A stretch of DNA of 64,000 nt from Centropus unirufus (Eukaryota; Chordata; Aves; Cuculiformes; Centropidae): assembly GCA_013397695.1 (NCBI GenBank), contig VYZI01000486.1, positions 1 through 64,000 of the forward strand. Reading direction: 5' to 3'. Below are positions 52,001 through 62,600 of the stretch, one piece after another (the first letter of the stretch is position 1; every line of letters begins with the position of its first letter). The position numbers and the translations under genes were made by a program. The notes under the pieces were generated by a model that was given only the letters and a program-made list of their open reading frames with translations, was not told the origin of the DNA and searched no databases.

Positions 52001-55000
52001 TCTACTTTCAAATGAAGAAACGGACAGCTATTACACAAGCCAGAAGATGGTCCTGACCAAAGAGAGTGCCAACCTAAGTTTGCTTCCCCTCAAGCCACGA
52101 CTTATTGAGATCCAGAAAGGGAAAAATGGTTATGGCTTTTATCTACGGATGGAACAAAATAGTGGTGGTAAGAAAAAAATTAACACACAGACCATGACTT
52201 TCTCTATAGAATTTATTCCTGTATGGAGTTTTCTAGCTTCATTCTCTCTTGCTTCTTACTGCTCATCCAAAAGACTTTGCCAGACACATTGCAAACGACA
52301 TCAGGGAAATGGTCCCAGCCTGAAGTAGAATTCTGAGAATTAGCCTCTGCCATGGATTTTAATGTCATTAAACAAGCATATACTTTCACATCAATCTTTT
52401 TTCCCTTTTGATCTTAGATCATGTAATCAAGGATGTCGATTCTCAGAGCCCAGCAGCCAAAGCAGGTCTCAAAGACAACGATATCTTAGTAGCCGTCAAC
52501 GGTGAGCAAGTGGATGGTCTGGATCATGAAAGCGTAGTGGGAAAAATTAAGCAATCTGAAGCAACAATCACACTGTTGGTAGTGGATAAGGAGACTGACG
52601 CCATGTATAAACTGGTAAGAAAATGTAGACTACTGAAACGAATTGGTAATTTATCATCATGAAGAGAAATAAGCAGCAATTAAACACTTATTCGACTTGC
52701 AGGAAATGTCCAGTACACCCATTTTTCAGCAGCAATCCTCGCGCTTGTACAACAAGTCACTAAACATCTGAATTTTTGGCCTCTTCCAAATTTAATAGGC
52801 ACTATTGGAACAATTCTACATTTAAATATGCCACTCAAGCAAGTTTAAGACAGCAAATCCAGAGCGACATGGCTGTGTAACCATTTACGAACTAAGCAAG
52901 CAATAAAACTCCCTTCTCACATAGATCAACACTGTAATTTTCCACTCAGCCAGAAATTAAGAGAAAAGAGTTCTTCCCCACAGCTCAAGCCCGAGTCATT
53001 AAAAAAGTTTTATTTAAAACATGTTGAGCATGAAAGCCTAATACAGATTTCACCACAGCAGTTTTTATGTTACTCAACTTTTATTTGTCACCTTTTTCAG
53101 GGCCAGATTTCCCCTTGCTCATACTACTACAAAGCACAAGATCCGGCTCCGGCTAAAATGGAGGAAAGAGTGGAGTTGCACACTGAGCAGAAAGTGAAAC
53201 ACAAGCCAAGAATCTGCAACATGATGAAAGGGCCCAGTGGATACGGCTTCAGTTTAAACATGATCAAGAACAAGCCTGAACTGTTCATCAATGAGGTACT
53301 AATGTAGAATGAGGCACAAGCAAAAGCTCAAGTAGTCTGTCAGACAGCCCTCTCCCTTCTGCCCTGCCAATACAATCAAGAAAAGCCACCAAAGAAAAGT
53401 CCCTTCACCAGCACTATCAGATAATAGCTCTATTTGTTAAAGTCAGACTGATATTGTAGGACCAAGATTAAAAATAAGCACCAGAAACCATTTTACATTC
53501 TGTTAGAGATCCAAAGGGTGGAGGAATTCAGCTTTTGTATCATTTCCGCTTTTATCCATGAGGCCGGCATGCTAAAATTAGTATATTAAAAAGATTTTTC
53601 TGACTTGTAGAACATCCCAAAAATTAAGAGATACCTTCACCCAGCTCTGTCCTCCTCCGAATTCCACAGCTGGCAAAATTCAAACCTGTACATTCTCAAA
53701 TTATGCCTGTGCCTTTAGCTTTCTTGTCAGGAGGGTTTCCACTCATAACTAAGGAATCAGTAAAATGTAGTAAAGTTAACTTTAAAGTTACTGGACAGAG
53801 ATCTGCAAATAGTAAGAAAATTGGTTTTCCACCTGCCTTCATCATTCTGCCCTTTTCTCTAATGAAAGTCTATCAAAATCAAGATGTATCTGAAACTCAG
53901 GCTGATGCATTCCGTGTTCATTGTGCCCAGTGCCTCTTCCAATTCCCTTTTGCCCCACAATTCTTCCCTTCCTCATGCTTACTTTCCTGTCTTGTAAGGA
54001 AAGCAGTAACTCAATAGTCTTGGTGATGATCAGCTGTTAATGCATCCTTCCAAGTTTTATGTTAGTATCACTGTTTGAACTTGCCTTTGCAGGTAAAAAA
54101 CGAAGGGCCAGCTGACACAGCAGGTGTGAAAAATAATGACTTTTTGGTGGAGGTGAACGGGGTGAATGTGATGAATGAACCCTATGACAAAGTGGTGGCA
54201 AGAATCCAAGACAGTGGTGACAGACTAACACTACTGGTGTGCAGCAAAGATGCTTACAAATACTTCCACAGCCAAAACATTCCCATCACAGCTTCTATGG
54301 CAGATCCAGTGCGTGACACTCCTGAACCGCCTGTCTATACAGAAAACCAGCAGCCAGAGCCAGAGAGAAACTCACTTGACGCAAGGGTGAGGGTGAGTAA
54401 TGCTGCATTGAGGAGATGTTGAGGGATATCTAGGAATAAGTACTTTTTTCAGCTAATATGTATTCTTGAGCTAGGATTTTTAACTTGAGCCTGGATTTTT
54501 ACAAGGCAGCCTGTGTTATTAAAAGGGAAGTTGTGGTCTGATTATCATAAACAACTCTTCCTTTCCCCACACATAACACAAATGAGTGTCTTTATTACAA
54601 GATTAAATCCCAGCAAGGGTGAACATACAAGAGATTATATGGGATAAGATGATCCAAATACAGTAATCATTAATGAAGATAGGAAATAAGCAATACAATC
54701 ATGAAAGTGCAGGCGAAAAAAAAGTGCTTAAAAAAGCATAAACTGCTTTTGGGGTTTCACTCAGGTAAACCACTTTAAACTACTTTAAAAAGACTATTTT
54801 GTAGTAGGAAGAGCAAGCAATAAGTTATGATGACATCTTCTAGGAAATGTGCCGATTTTAAATTATTTTACTCACTTCGTGCCAGTAGAATCTGAAGTGT
54901 AACAGAATTCAGAAAAACAGGAAGGTTATTTCTGATTGAAGCAGTCATTTTGAACCCTCTATGTGGTCAGCCTTAAATATTTAAATTCTGCTTTTCCAGT

Positions 55001-55805
55001 AATGCAAAACAAAAAAAAAAAGAGGAAGAATAAGACCTATTCCTTTTTTTTATTAGCCTTGTCTGCAAACATCCAGCTGCAAGTTTTTTCAAAAGTTTCT
55101 TATTCACCAAGATGCATTTTGCAGATCTGAAGTTAGCACCACTTTTGTGTGCAAATTCAGCAAGTATGGGCACTAAACAATAGGAAACCTCTATTGAACC
55201 AATTCCTCTCTAAATGCACTTAACCAAAAAGCACTTCAACAACAAAAAAAAAGTCACATTCGTTGGCTCATTCTGCCATCCAAACAAGTACGTTATTACT
55301 GCAGATCAAGATAGGAATCCTTCATGACAATACAGACTATCAAGCATGTTTACAAACTAAAAATACTCAAAATGTATTTGTTACTCCTCTGCAGGCCAGC
55401 TCATCCTGCTCTTCCCAATCAGCTGCCTCTACAAAAGCGGACAGCGAAAACAACGATGACACAAAGTTGTGAGGAGACACGCTGCGCCAAGAACAACAAA
55501 AAAGAAACCTTCCAAATCCTTTCTTCAATCGTTCTTCGCTACTACATCTCGCAGAACTTGACCACCCCTAGGAGTGCCACACCTGTAAAGGACGGCAATC
55601 CCTCACTGAACAGCAGCTGCTGAAACAATTCAATGTAACTTGCATTCATTTAACACATTGCAATTGCATTTCATTGGCTTTCTATGTTGTGAAGCAGGCA
55701 GTCACTTCTGTAACAGCTTCGATAACAAGGATATAAAGCATAGTGCAGAAGGCAGAAATGTTTTACAAATTCATAAGCACCTTAGCCTTTCAAGGGCTTA
55801 ATAAA
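48886..55805 (+). CDS. PDZK1: PDZK1 (NHERF3) scaffold, complete coding set of eight exons
   Basis: PDZK1 holds transporters and receptors (for example SR-BI and apical solute carriers) at the epithelial membrane by binding their C-terminal tails. Joining 48888-49097, 49397-49649, 50630-50766, 51972-52167, 52418-52614, 53101-53295, 54093-54392 and 55395-55472 gives 521 residues; human PDZK1 has 519. Four PDZ domains lie at about 9-90, 134-214, 242-322 and 366-448, with ligand-binding loops YGFYL (20-24), YGFSL (146-150), YGFYL and YGFSL. The first helix-B residue is His68, His194 and His302 in PDZ1-3, as in class I PDZ domains, and Tyr427 in PDZ4, as I recall for human. The C terminus is DDTKL, a class I PDZ-ligand form (human DTEM). 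The start ATG follows an acceptor, so the first exon is non-coding and not located. No stop or frameshift was seen. Confidence 0.97.
49397..49649 (+). CDS. PDZK1: PDZK1 exon: end of PDZ1, linker, start of PDZ2
   Basis: Acceptor tgttcgctacag, donor AGAAG|GTGAAA, 253 bases, phase 0 to 1. It encodes VVEIVQNSGNSVIFLVLD, a Gln/Pro-rich linker (TGQQQEQQSPPP), and PRLCYLVKEEKGYGFSLKT of PDZ2. Confidence 0.96.
50630..50766 (+). CDS. PDZK1: PDZK1 exon: core of PDZ2
   Basis: Acceptor gttttgtttattttag, donor GAAAAG|GTATTT, 137 bases, phase 1 to 0. It encodes KGLFIVELSSQGAAAKAGVQ and NDRLIEINGKNVENDTHEEV, including His194 of helix B. Confidence 0.96.
51972..52167 (+). CDS. PDZK1: PDZK1 exon: end of PDZ2, linker, start of PDZ3
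   Basis: Acceptor catctactatcacag, donor GTGGTG|GTAAGA, 196 bases, phase 0 to 1. It encodes VKKSGNHVMFLLSNEETD, a linker, and PRLIEIQKGKNGYGFYLRM of PDZ3. Confidence 0.96.
52418..52614 (+). CDS. PDZK1: PDZK1 exon: core and end of PDZ3
   Basis: Acceptor cccttttgatcttag, donor AAACTG|GTAAGA, 197 bases, phase 1 to 0. It encodes VIKDVDSQSPAAKAGLKDND, VAVNGEQVDGLDHESVV (His302) and TLLVVDKETDAMYKL. Confidence 0.96.
53101..53295 (+). CDS. PDZK1: PDZK1 exon: linker and start of PDZ4
   Basis: Acceptor tttgtcacctttttcag, donor AATGAG|GTACTA, 195 bases, phase 0 to 0. It encodes a linker that starts GQISPCSYYYKAQDP and then PRICNMMKGPSGYGFSLNM. No part of it is in a long ATG-led frame, so a simple ORF scan misses it. 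Confidence 0.95.
54093..54392 (+). CDS. PDZK1: PDZK1 exon: core of PDZ4 and tail
   Basis: Acceptor gaacttgcctttgcag. It encodes VKNEGPADTAGVKNNDFLVE, NGVNVMNEPYDKVV and LTLLVCSKDAYKYF, then a Pro/Glu-rich tail. The 3' end holds two donors six bases apart: GCAAGG|GTGAGG (54386) and GTGAGG|GTGAGT (54392). The second is the stronger consensus and gives 521 residues; the first gives 519. Confidence 0.94.
55395..55472 (+). CDS. PDZK1: PDZK1 last coding exon
   Basis: Acceptor tttgttactcctctgcag, then ASSSCSSQSAASTKADSE, NNDDTKL and TGA at 55470-55472. It matches the Ser-rich end of human PDZK1 (SSSNSEDTEM). The last three residues, T-K-L, fit a class I PDZ ligand. Confidence 0.93.
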   Translation, partial: ASSSCSSQSAASTKADSENNDDTKL

Positions 55806-55843
55806 GAGCAACTGCCCCGTTCCCAGGAGAGGCAGACCTGCCC
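55473..55843 (+). other. PDZK1: PDZK1 3' UTR
   Basis: Non-coding sequence after the stop, up to the poly(A) signal and probable cleavage within the next 30 bases. An ERV LTR begins at 55844, so the transcript end abuts a retroviral insertion. Confidence 0.65.
55800..55805 (+). promoter_or_regulatory. PDZK1: PDZK1 poly(A) signal AATAAA
   Basis: Canonical hexamer 328 bases after the stop codon, the first one downstream on the coding strand. Not proven in use. Confidence 0.65.
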
Positions 55844-56345
55844 TGTCATGATTTAGCTCCAGCCAGCAACTAAGTACGATGGAGCCACTCACTCACTCCT
55901 CCCAGCGCCAGGGGCTGGAGAGGAGAATCAAGAAGAAAAAAGTACAACTTATGTGTTGGAATAAAGAGAGTTTAATAGAACAGAAGAATAATAACAATAA
56001 TGAGAAAAAAAAATATACAAAGTGAGTAAAACACGGTGCAATTTCTCACCACCCAGAAAGGGGTGCCCAGTCTATTCCTGAGCAGCAATTTCCCAACCCC
56101 ACAGCCACCTCTCCTGGCTTTATATGCTGAGCATGACATCATGTGATATCAAATACCTCTTTAGCTCGTTTGGGTCAGTGGTGGCCCCTCCCAACTTCTT
56201 GGGCACTCCCCACCTTCTCATTGGCAGACCAATATGAGAAGCTGAAGAGAATTAACTCTCTCCCAGCCAAAGCCAGGACGCTATCCACCCCTTTCATACA
56301 AGCAACATCATGCCCAGATCCTACACTTTCCAGTTAATCACCACT
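55844..56345 (-). mobile_element. ERV LTR, minus orientation, cut by assembly gap
   Basis: It begins TGTCATGATTTAGCTCCAGC and shares the order of blocks with the copy at 57699: 'ccagcaactaagta', 'gtttaatagaacagaagaataataacaataat', 'caaagtgagtaaaacacggtgcaa', 'tttatatgctgagcatgac' and 'accttctcattggcagacc'. On the minus strand the block ...CAGCATATAAAGCC is a plausible TATA region, followed by the R-U5 end, so transcription would run leftwards toward the PDZK1 3' end. The U3 end lies in or beyond the gap. Confidence 0.75.
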
Positions 56346-56421
56346 NNNNNNNNNNNNNNNNNNNNNNNNNNNNNNNNNNNNNNNNNNNNNNNNNNNNNNN
56401 NNNNNNNNNNNNNNNNNNNNN
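56346..56421. other. Assembly gap (76 N)
   Basis: A run of N. It is followed directly by an atatatacacaca simple-sequence stretch. The true size is unknown. Confidence 1.
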
Positions 56422-57698
56422 ATATATACACACAGATACCATTCCCTTAGTCTATGGCTCATCCCTCTACAATGTTGATTGAGTTCATGTAATCCATGGC
56501 CTTAGGCCCCATCTACATAGCAGCATTTCAAGGCAGAAGAGTTGGTGTGTAGTACTGGATTGCTGTGTGCTGCATCTGGAGCTCTTGGCTTGTGTATCTG
56601 GTACAGCCCACGCCCACGGGCTGCGGGTTAAAAATGTTGATCTTGAGGAGGCTGCTGGGCACCAGCTGCTGAAGCCAATTCTGGTTTCATTACCGCTGCA
56701 CTTTGGTCAGTTTCCTCGAAGTTCATTCTTCATCCACTGGGGTGATTCTTACCATAATACCATTGATATGGCTTATAGTAACTGTAGTAGTAATGACAAA
56801 CATCATACAGTTTAATTCACTGGCTGTTCTCACTCAAAATGAAATCCCTTCGAGGTACACATCTGTCTCCCCCATCCTTCCACACCACCCACAAAGTGCA
56901 CCCAGGTCCAGGCCTGAGTAGCCACAGTGCCTGTTGGCCTGTTTTTCCTCCCTCCCCCCTGTGAGGGCTGACTAATAGGAGCAGTGTTTGGTAGGTAATG
57001 CTCAGGGCTCAGCACAGTGTGGCAAGTTGTGCCTCTTTGGAACAGGCACAGCATTTTCCTTCCAAATATTCTACCAACTTCATTAGAGTCCTGTAGTAGT
57101 TCAGCAGTGAAATTCTAAACCAACGGAGGTGAGAATTTCTCTAGATGCATGCCCACATTCTCCCACATGCCATGCCACCTACGACTATCCAGCCCCAGGG
57201 CAGATCTCTGTAACCCTAAAACATATCCAGGAGGCGTAGCAATAAGAGCATGTTGGCTCAAACATCCCAAGGATATTCAAAATTCTCAATAGCTTTTGTA
57301 ACTAGCCTGAAGGAGAAAAGGTGATAGAGTGGAGGAAAGCATCCACCCCTGTCTTCCCCACAGACTGGGTATGATTAGTAATAAATTCCCAGAGATGGTG
57401 CCTGAGGTGCAGACACTGACAGCAACCTTCCAAACACCATCTTAACCTCATGGTTCATGATGTTATCATAAGTTGATATTACACAAGGCAGCAACATGAT
57501 AATTCAAATTCCTCTCCCAGAGGTGAGAAACAGCACTGCGGGGAATACGGAGTGCGTATCAGATGAGAAGAAACAACATTGTGACTAGTGACTACTTAAT
57601 TGATTTAATAAATGCACACGACAAATTTGTGTTAACGTGCTCTGGTCAGATCTGTCATTATCTCAAGCCTTCAAGACCCACATTGGGCTCCAAATGAC
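56422..57698. other. Interval between two LTRs, possible ERV interior remnant
   Basis: No intact gag, pol or env frame was seen on either strand. Because it lies between two same-orientation, related LTRs it could be the eroded interior of one provirus. The sequence itself gives no retroviral protein motif that I can name, so it may also be unrelated host DNA. Confidence 0.3.
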
Positions 57699-58220
57699 TG
57701 TTGTGGTTTAGCTCCAGCCAGCAACTAAGTAAGCACTGCAGCCACTCACTCCTTCCTTCCAGTGGGAAAGCGAGAATCAGAAAGATTCTTGTGAGTTGGG
57801 ATAAAGACAATTTAATAGAAGAGAAAAATAATAACAATAATAATAAAAATTTACAAAGTGAGTACTGCACAGTGCAACTGCTCACACCCTGGAAAGCCAT
57901 GTCCAGGTTGTTCCTGAACAGCAATTTCCTGCCCCATGGCCAACTCCCTCAGTTTATATGCTGAGCATGATGCCATGTGGCATACCCTTTTGGCCAGTTC
58001 GGGTCAGCTGTCCTGGCTGTGTCCCCTCCCAGCTCCTTGCACACTCCGCACCTTCTCATTGCCAGGCCGGTACGAGAAGCTGAAGAAAACCAAGTCTATC
58101 CCAGCAGAACTCAGGGCATGCCTCTAAGCCAAGTCCATCAACTCAATCTGTGGCAACTCTTCTATGCTGCTACTTGCAGCAGCACAACTGTTACGAAATG
58201 GCATAAGACAATGTCCTCTA
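57699..58220 (-). mobile_element. ERV LTR, minus orientation
   Basis: It begins TGTTGTGGTTTAGCTCCAGC and shares all main blocks with the 55844 copy ('caatttaatagaagagaaaaataataacaataat', 'caaagtgagtactgcacagtgcaa', 'gtttatatgctgagcatga', 'caccttctcattgccaggcc'). The two clearly differ at many positions, so they are old or independent insertions. The right limit is approximate. Confidence 0.75.
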
Positions 58221-59450
58221 TGCATCACACTCCTTTCTCCGGCCAACACACCAGAAATTTCTTTCAAACGTTAATCTAACTTCATGATTCATAACTCAGG
58301 ATGTTTAAGCACTGTTTTCCCTCCTCTGCGTACAGCTGTGGACCATGGTAGTTAGAACAGCATACACAATTCAGCCATGCAGGTTAGCCTAACACCAAGT
58401 CAACATCGCATTATCTTGACTGGGATACAAATGGCTCTGTAATACTGCTCCTGTACACTTTGCGTCCTTGCTGCACACAAAAGACAACACAGAAAGAAAT
58501 TGTTTGGACTGGCTATTCTTTTCTTCCCAGGTCTAACTCTCATAGGTCATAAGACCTATGACTTATATTCCAGAAAAATTTTAAACCAAAGCCTGGGAGA
58601 GTGGCTATGGGAAGCTGTAAGTTTAAGTCATGTGAATAAAATTCACTTTTAGGCCTCGAATTACATTAAGAAGGGGAAACAGGCTACTTTAGAAGAATAC
58701 ACAGGTTGTAGAAAACATCCAATTTACAGCATTTAAGGTAAAAAAAACTTGTTTACCTTAAGAGGTCTTTGACTTCACACTGAACTCTAGCAAAGAGGAA
58801 TTCAAAACCTCAGTTCCATTTATGCAGAGATAGAAACTAAAGTTGAGACAGCGGACCGTGGTTAACAGTGATATGTGACAGTGCACAGTTCATACACAAA
58901 TGGAACAAAATTCTCTCCATTTCACTACTGTCAGTGAGCAAATCCTAGATGCTTTCTAACTCACTTCCAGTCAAATCTTTACAGCTGACAAAAGACAACT
59001 GTGATGCTTGCATGAGATATTGCAAAAGCTTATTTAATTCCAGACTCAAACATTCGACTCCAGAATGGCTGTCCTCTGAATACCAATTATGAGTTGATTT
59101 TCAAAAGAAAAGTCCCATTTTCTTTGTGCCTTCTATGAAGATGACATCTTCTAAAAGAGGTCTTACCCAGGACAACCTACTATGCAAGTTCTGATTGCCC
59201 TACGTATTCGTGTACCAAGACGGGCCTTTAGTTTACCGCAAAGGAATATCTCACATTCAATATGCGCATCCCTTCTAATTAAGGCTGTGACACCTTAATA
59301 AAATGAGCCTCCGAGCTTGAGGAAGACATGTGGAACTTCAAAGAACCAGTTACACTGCTGGAACTCCCAGCTCTTCCAGTTTCATAGTACACAGGAGTTG
59401 AAGCAGTCCAGTAGAAAGGACAAAGCACAGCACGTGACTGCAGTCTTTAC
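58221..59450. other. Spacer and GPR89 3' UTR region
   Basis: The GPR89 3' UTR must start at 59450 and run left on the minus strand. I did not find a canonical poly(A) hexamer that I would commit to. No other feature was recognised. Confidence 0.4.
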
Positions 59451-59657
59451 TTAGAGGGCCATATGCTTTTCTGGGGCTTGTTTGTGTGCTAAATAGAGAA
59501 AGAGGATACTGGACAGTGCACTAACTAGGAATATCACATCAAACCAGCGATGATAAAAGTTGAACTGGAGCTCTCCCAGAACTTCTGTAATAATAGTGCG
59601 ATACTCTAGAGGCATACTCATCCGGATCAGGAGCACTGATGACACGAAGTACATCCC
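59451..59657 (-). CDS. GPR89: GPR89 last exon
   Basis: Acceptor cctttttaatttgcag, then GMYFVSSVLLIRMSMPLEY to the end SSILFLYLAHKQAPEKHMAL and TAA at 59451-59453. It carries the last two membrane segments. Confidence 0.96.
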   Translation of the reverse strand, partial: GMYFVSSVLLIRMSMPLEYRTIITEVLGELQFNFYHRWFDVIFLVSALSSILFLYLAHKQAPEKHMAL

Positions 59658-62600
59658 CTGCAAATTAAAAAGGAGAAAGTAGCATTTGTTTCAGAACTGG
59701 CTCTGCAACTAAGATGTGTTGGCATACAAAGGTTTTATTATGTGTGCATAAATGTATACAAGTGGGCCCATGGTTCTATACACTCACCATTATCTGTGCC
59801 AAAAGCAGAACAATAACATTGGAGGACTTGCTGCTGGAAATGGCATAGAAGAACTAGAGGTGGGGGGAAAGGAACAGGAAATAAGCAGTCACATAAATCT
59901 GATATGCCTTAAGACAGCATGGAAGATAGCATTCAACACTTTTTCATTTAAAAAAAACAATTAAAAGCATACTCTCTGTAGGGCTCCTTGTACCCTGCTT
60001 TCAAAAACCTGCAGTCTTAGCCTTAAACTTCAATGTCCCTAAGCCAGCGGTGCCATGTGGTAAGTCATAGAATGATATATATCTAAGCTTAAGCTCAGGT
60101 ACCAAATGCCAGGCCAAGACAAGGCACTTCTCCTGAGTTAATGCCTTTCTGGTTCTACCAGCAGCTCAAATTAAGCAATCTAAATTTTTTTTAATCACCA
60201 TCTCATCAACTTCACTAATGAGCCTTGGCTCCAGCATCATTCAAACCCTTCCTTATATTTAACATCTCATTTAACGCCTACAACTCCTCCCCACAGTAGT
60301 AACAGACTGAGAGAAAGACACTGCAAAAGGTTACTTTTCCTCTGTTCCTCTCTCTGCAAGTATTTATATTCAGATATTTAAAACATAAATGTGCATTGAA
60401 AGTTTATACAGGATTTGTCCCATCTAAAGTTAAAAAACTGTTAACAACTCTCCTGGTCCAAAACCACATAAGAGTCCTGGCTCTTACCTTTGTAAGTGTG
60501 ATTAACAATCCTCTGATAGAGGTAACTATGATTATCCCAACAAGAATGAAGGAAATGTGCTGAGACCAGAATTTCACCTGTATCAGGAAGAATACAGTTA
60601 AACCTTTAACACTAAAACACCACCTACACATCGTTTAGCAGTTCTTTAGGGTCTTTGTATTTCCTAACTGCACATAGAGCAGATATTTTGACAAATATTT
60701 TTTGACAAAATTTTGTAAACAAATATTGTTTACACCAAACACACAACAAAAATAGATTTGCTTACACCAAACACAAAGGACCGTGTAATCACAGAGATAC
60801 ATTTAAAAAGCATAAATGATAGAACACCTCTGTGCAGGGGCAAACATAACTACTCTGTAGTTAAATGTGGCCAACGTGTTTCCATTTGCCCAAAAGAAAT
60901 CACTGCCTCTCTGGCAAGACAATATTACCATCTCAGCATAAAATTAGTGTAAAGGCAAAGTTCACAGTGCATTCTCCCTTTCTCCTCAAAGAGTCAGAAG
61001 TCAAAGACATTCTCAAAGCTCTATCCCTCTCTCCCTAGCAGTACTATGACTCTATTTAGATAAGATAGGAATTGCTTAAAAGGCTGTAAGAACTAATAAA
61101 ATCTCACATCGAACTGGATTCCCAGATAATTGACAGTGATCTCAATTCCTCTTGTGACTGGATCAGTCTTCCCCACACGGTCAAATACGATATTGATGGT
61201 TGCCTGCAAGAGAGATGGACTTGGATTCAAACAAGAAAACAAAAGACATACCTCACTGTTACACATGAGGCACATGAATGACTCTTACTTTGTATCACCA
61301 AGGAAAGGGGCAGGGGGCAGACACTTTGCCTAAGAAAGTGCAAAATGCACACATGTAAGAACTTCTTCTTTAATGCTCTATACAAAAAGATTTATCCAAA
61401 ATTTCCAGAAGCAGGATCTTAAAGAAACAGGAGCGTTACTTGATGAACTGCACATACAAAATAACCCATGCAGAGCATGATGTTTGCATACGTCCATATA
61501 AAACACATTAAAACATTTACCTACCATGAAGATTTTCCAGACGCAATAGATGGAGAAAAAATAACCCAAAAAATTAAAGTATTTTCCTTGGAAAGTTTTG
61601 GAATACTCTATTCTCTCCTGGAAATACAAAAGGAGGAAGAGGGAAAAGAACAAAAGAAAAATCATCTCCACAATCACCCATAACACAAAATTTTCATGTG
61701 GTACTAAAAGTAGCAAGCACAGCTTTACAATTCTACAAGTGGTAATTCCAATGTTTCTGAGCTCTGAAGTTTTGATTCAGAAGTTTCTGAATGGCTTTAG
61801 AAATGCGGGATATACTCCAGTATGGAGCTGAACTGGAAGGAAGTTGCTATCTGGATCCCAAATTAAAGAAACAGATCCTCACTCTACTGCATCACAACAT
61901 TTCAACATTCACTTGCTGATCAGCTTTCAATTCCTTCTACCAGAGATTCTCTTTAGAACCACTCTGGCATCCAACACCCATCTGGGCAATTACGTTGCTA
62001 GGTACCTTTGTCGCATGCAAGTCAGCAGTTTCCAGGAAAAGCTGCCGACTCAGCTCTTCCAGGGCATCCACTTCTTGCTGGATAAGGGCCAGATCTGGCA
62101 AACCATCACAGTCAAGGCTAGAACATGTCAGGAATTGTTAACTAAAACCAAAACATTTCCCACCTTCAGCTCAAGGCACACATCTAATGGTCTGACCACT
62201 TTTTTGACCCAGATCTGTTTTTTGATTCAGTTTTAAAGCTCTTTATTGCACCAAAGAAACCTCTAGGATACACACGTTGTCCAGGACTCTATCTTAAGAA
62301 GGTAGGCAGTGCACAGTATTTAGGCGGTCGTGCACTAAGCTCTTTATTCCTCTGCCTGTGGAACACATCACAGAATAGAGCCAGAGCTCTCAAAGACTCC
62401 TGCTCTACTTTGATCAGTGTCCTTTGTCACTGAAGTGCATCTCACAATATGTCACTCGCATCGTTTTCATGAACAAAACTGTTGAGCAACTGCTCCAAGA
62501 AATTAGTGATTATTATGAAGACTCTTGTCAAACAGACAAATTCTGATTTTAACAGCAGTGCACAAGAAAAGGAAGAAGAGTCCTCAGCCTTCAATATGCA

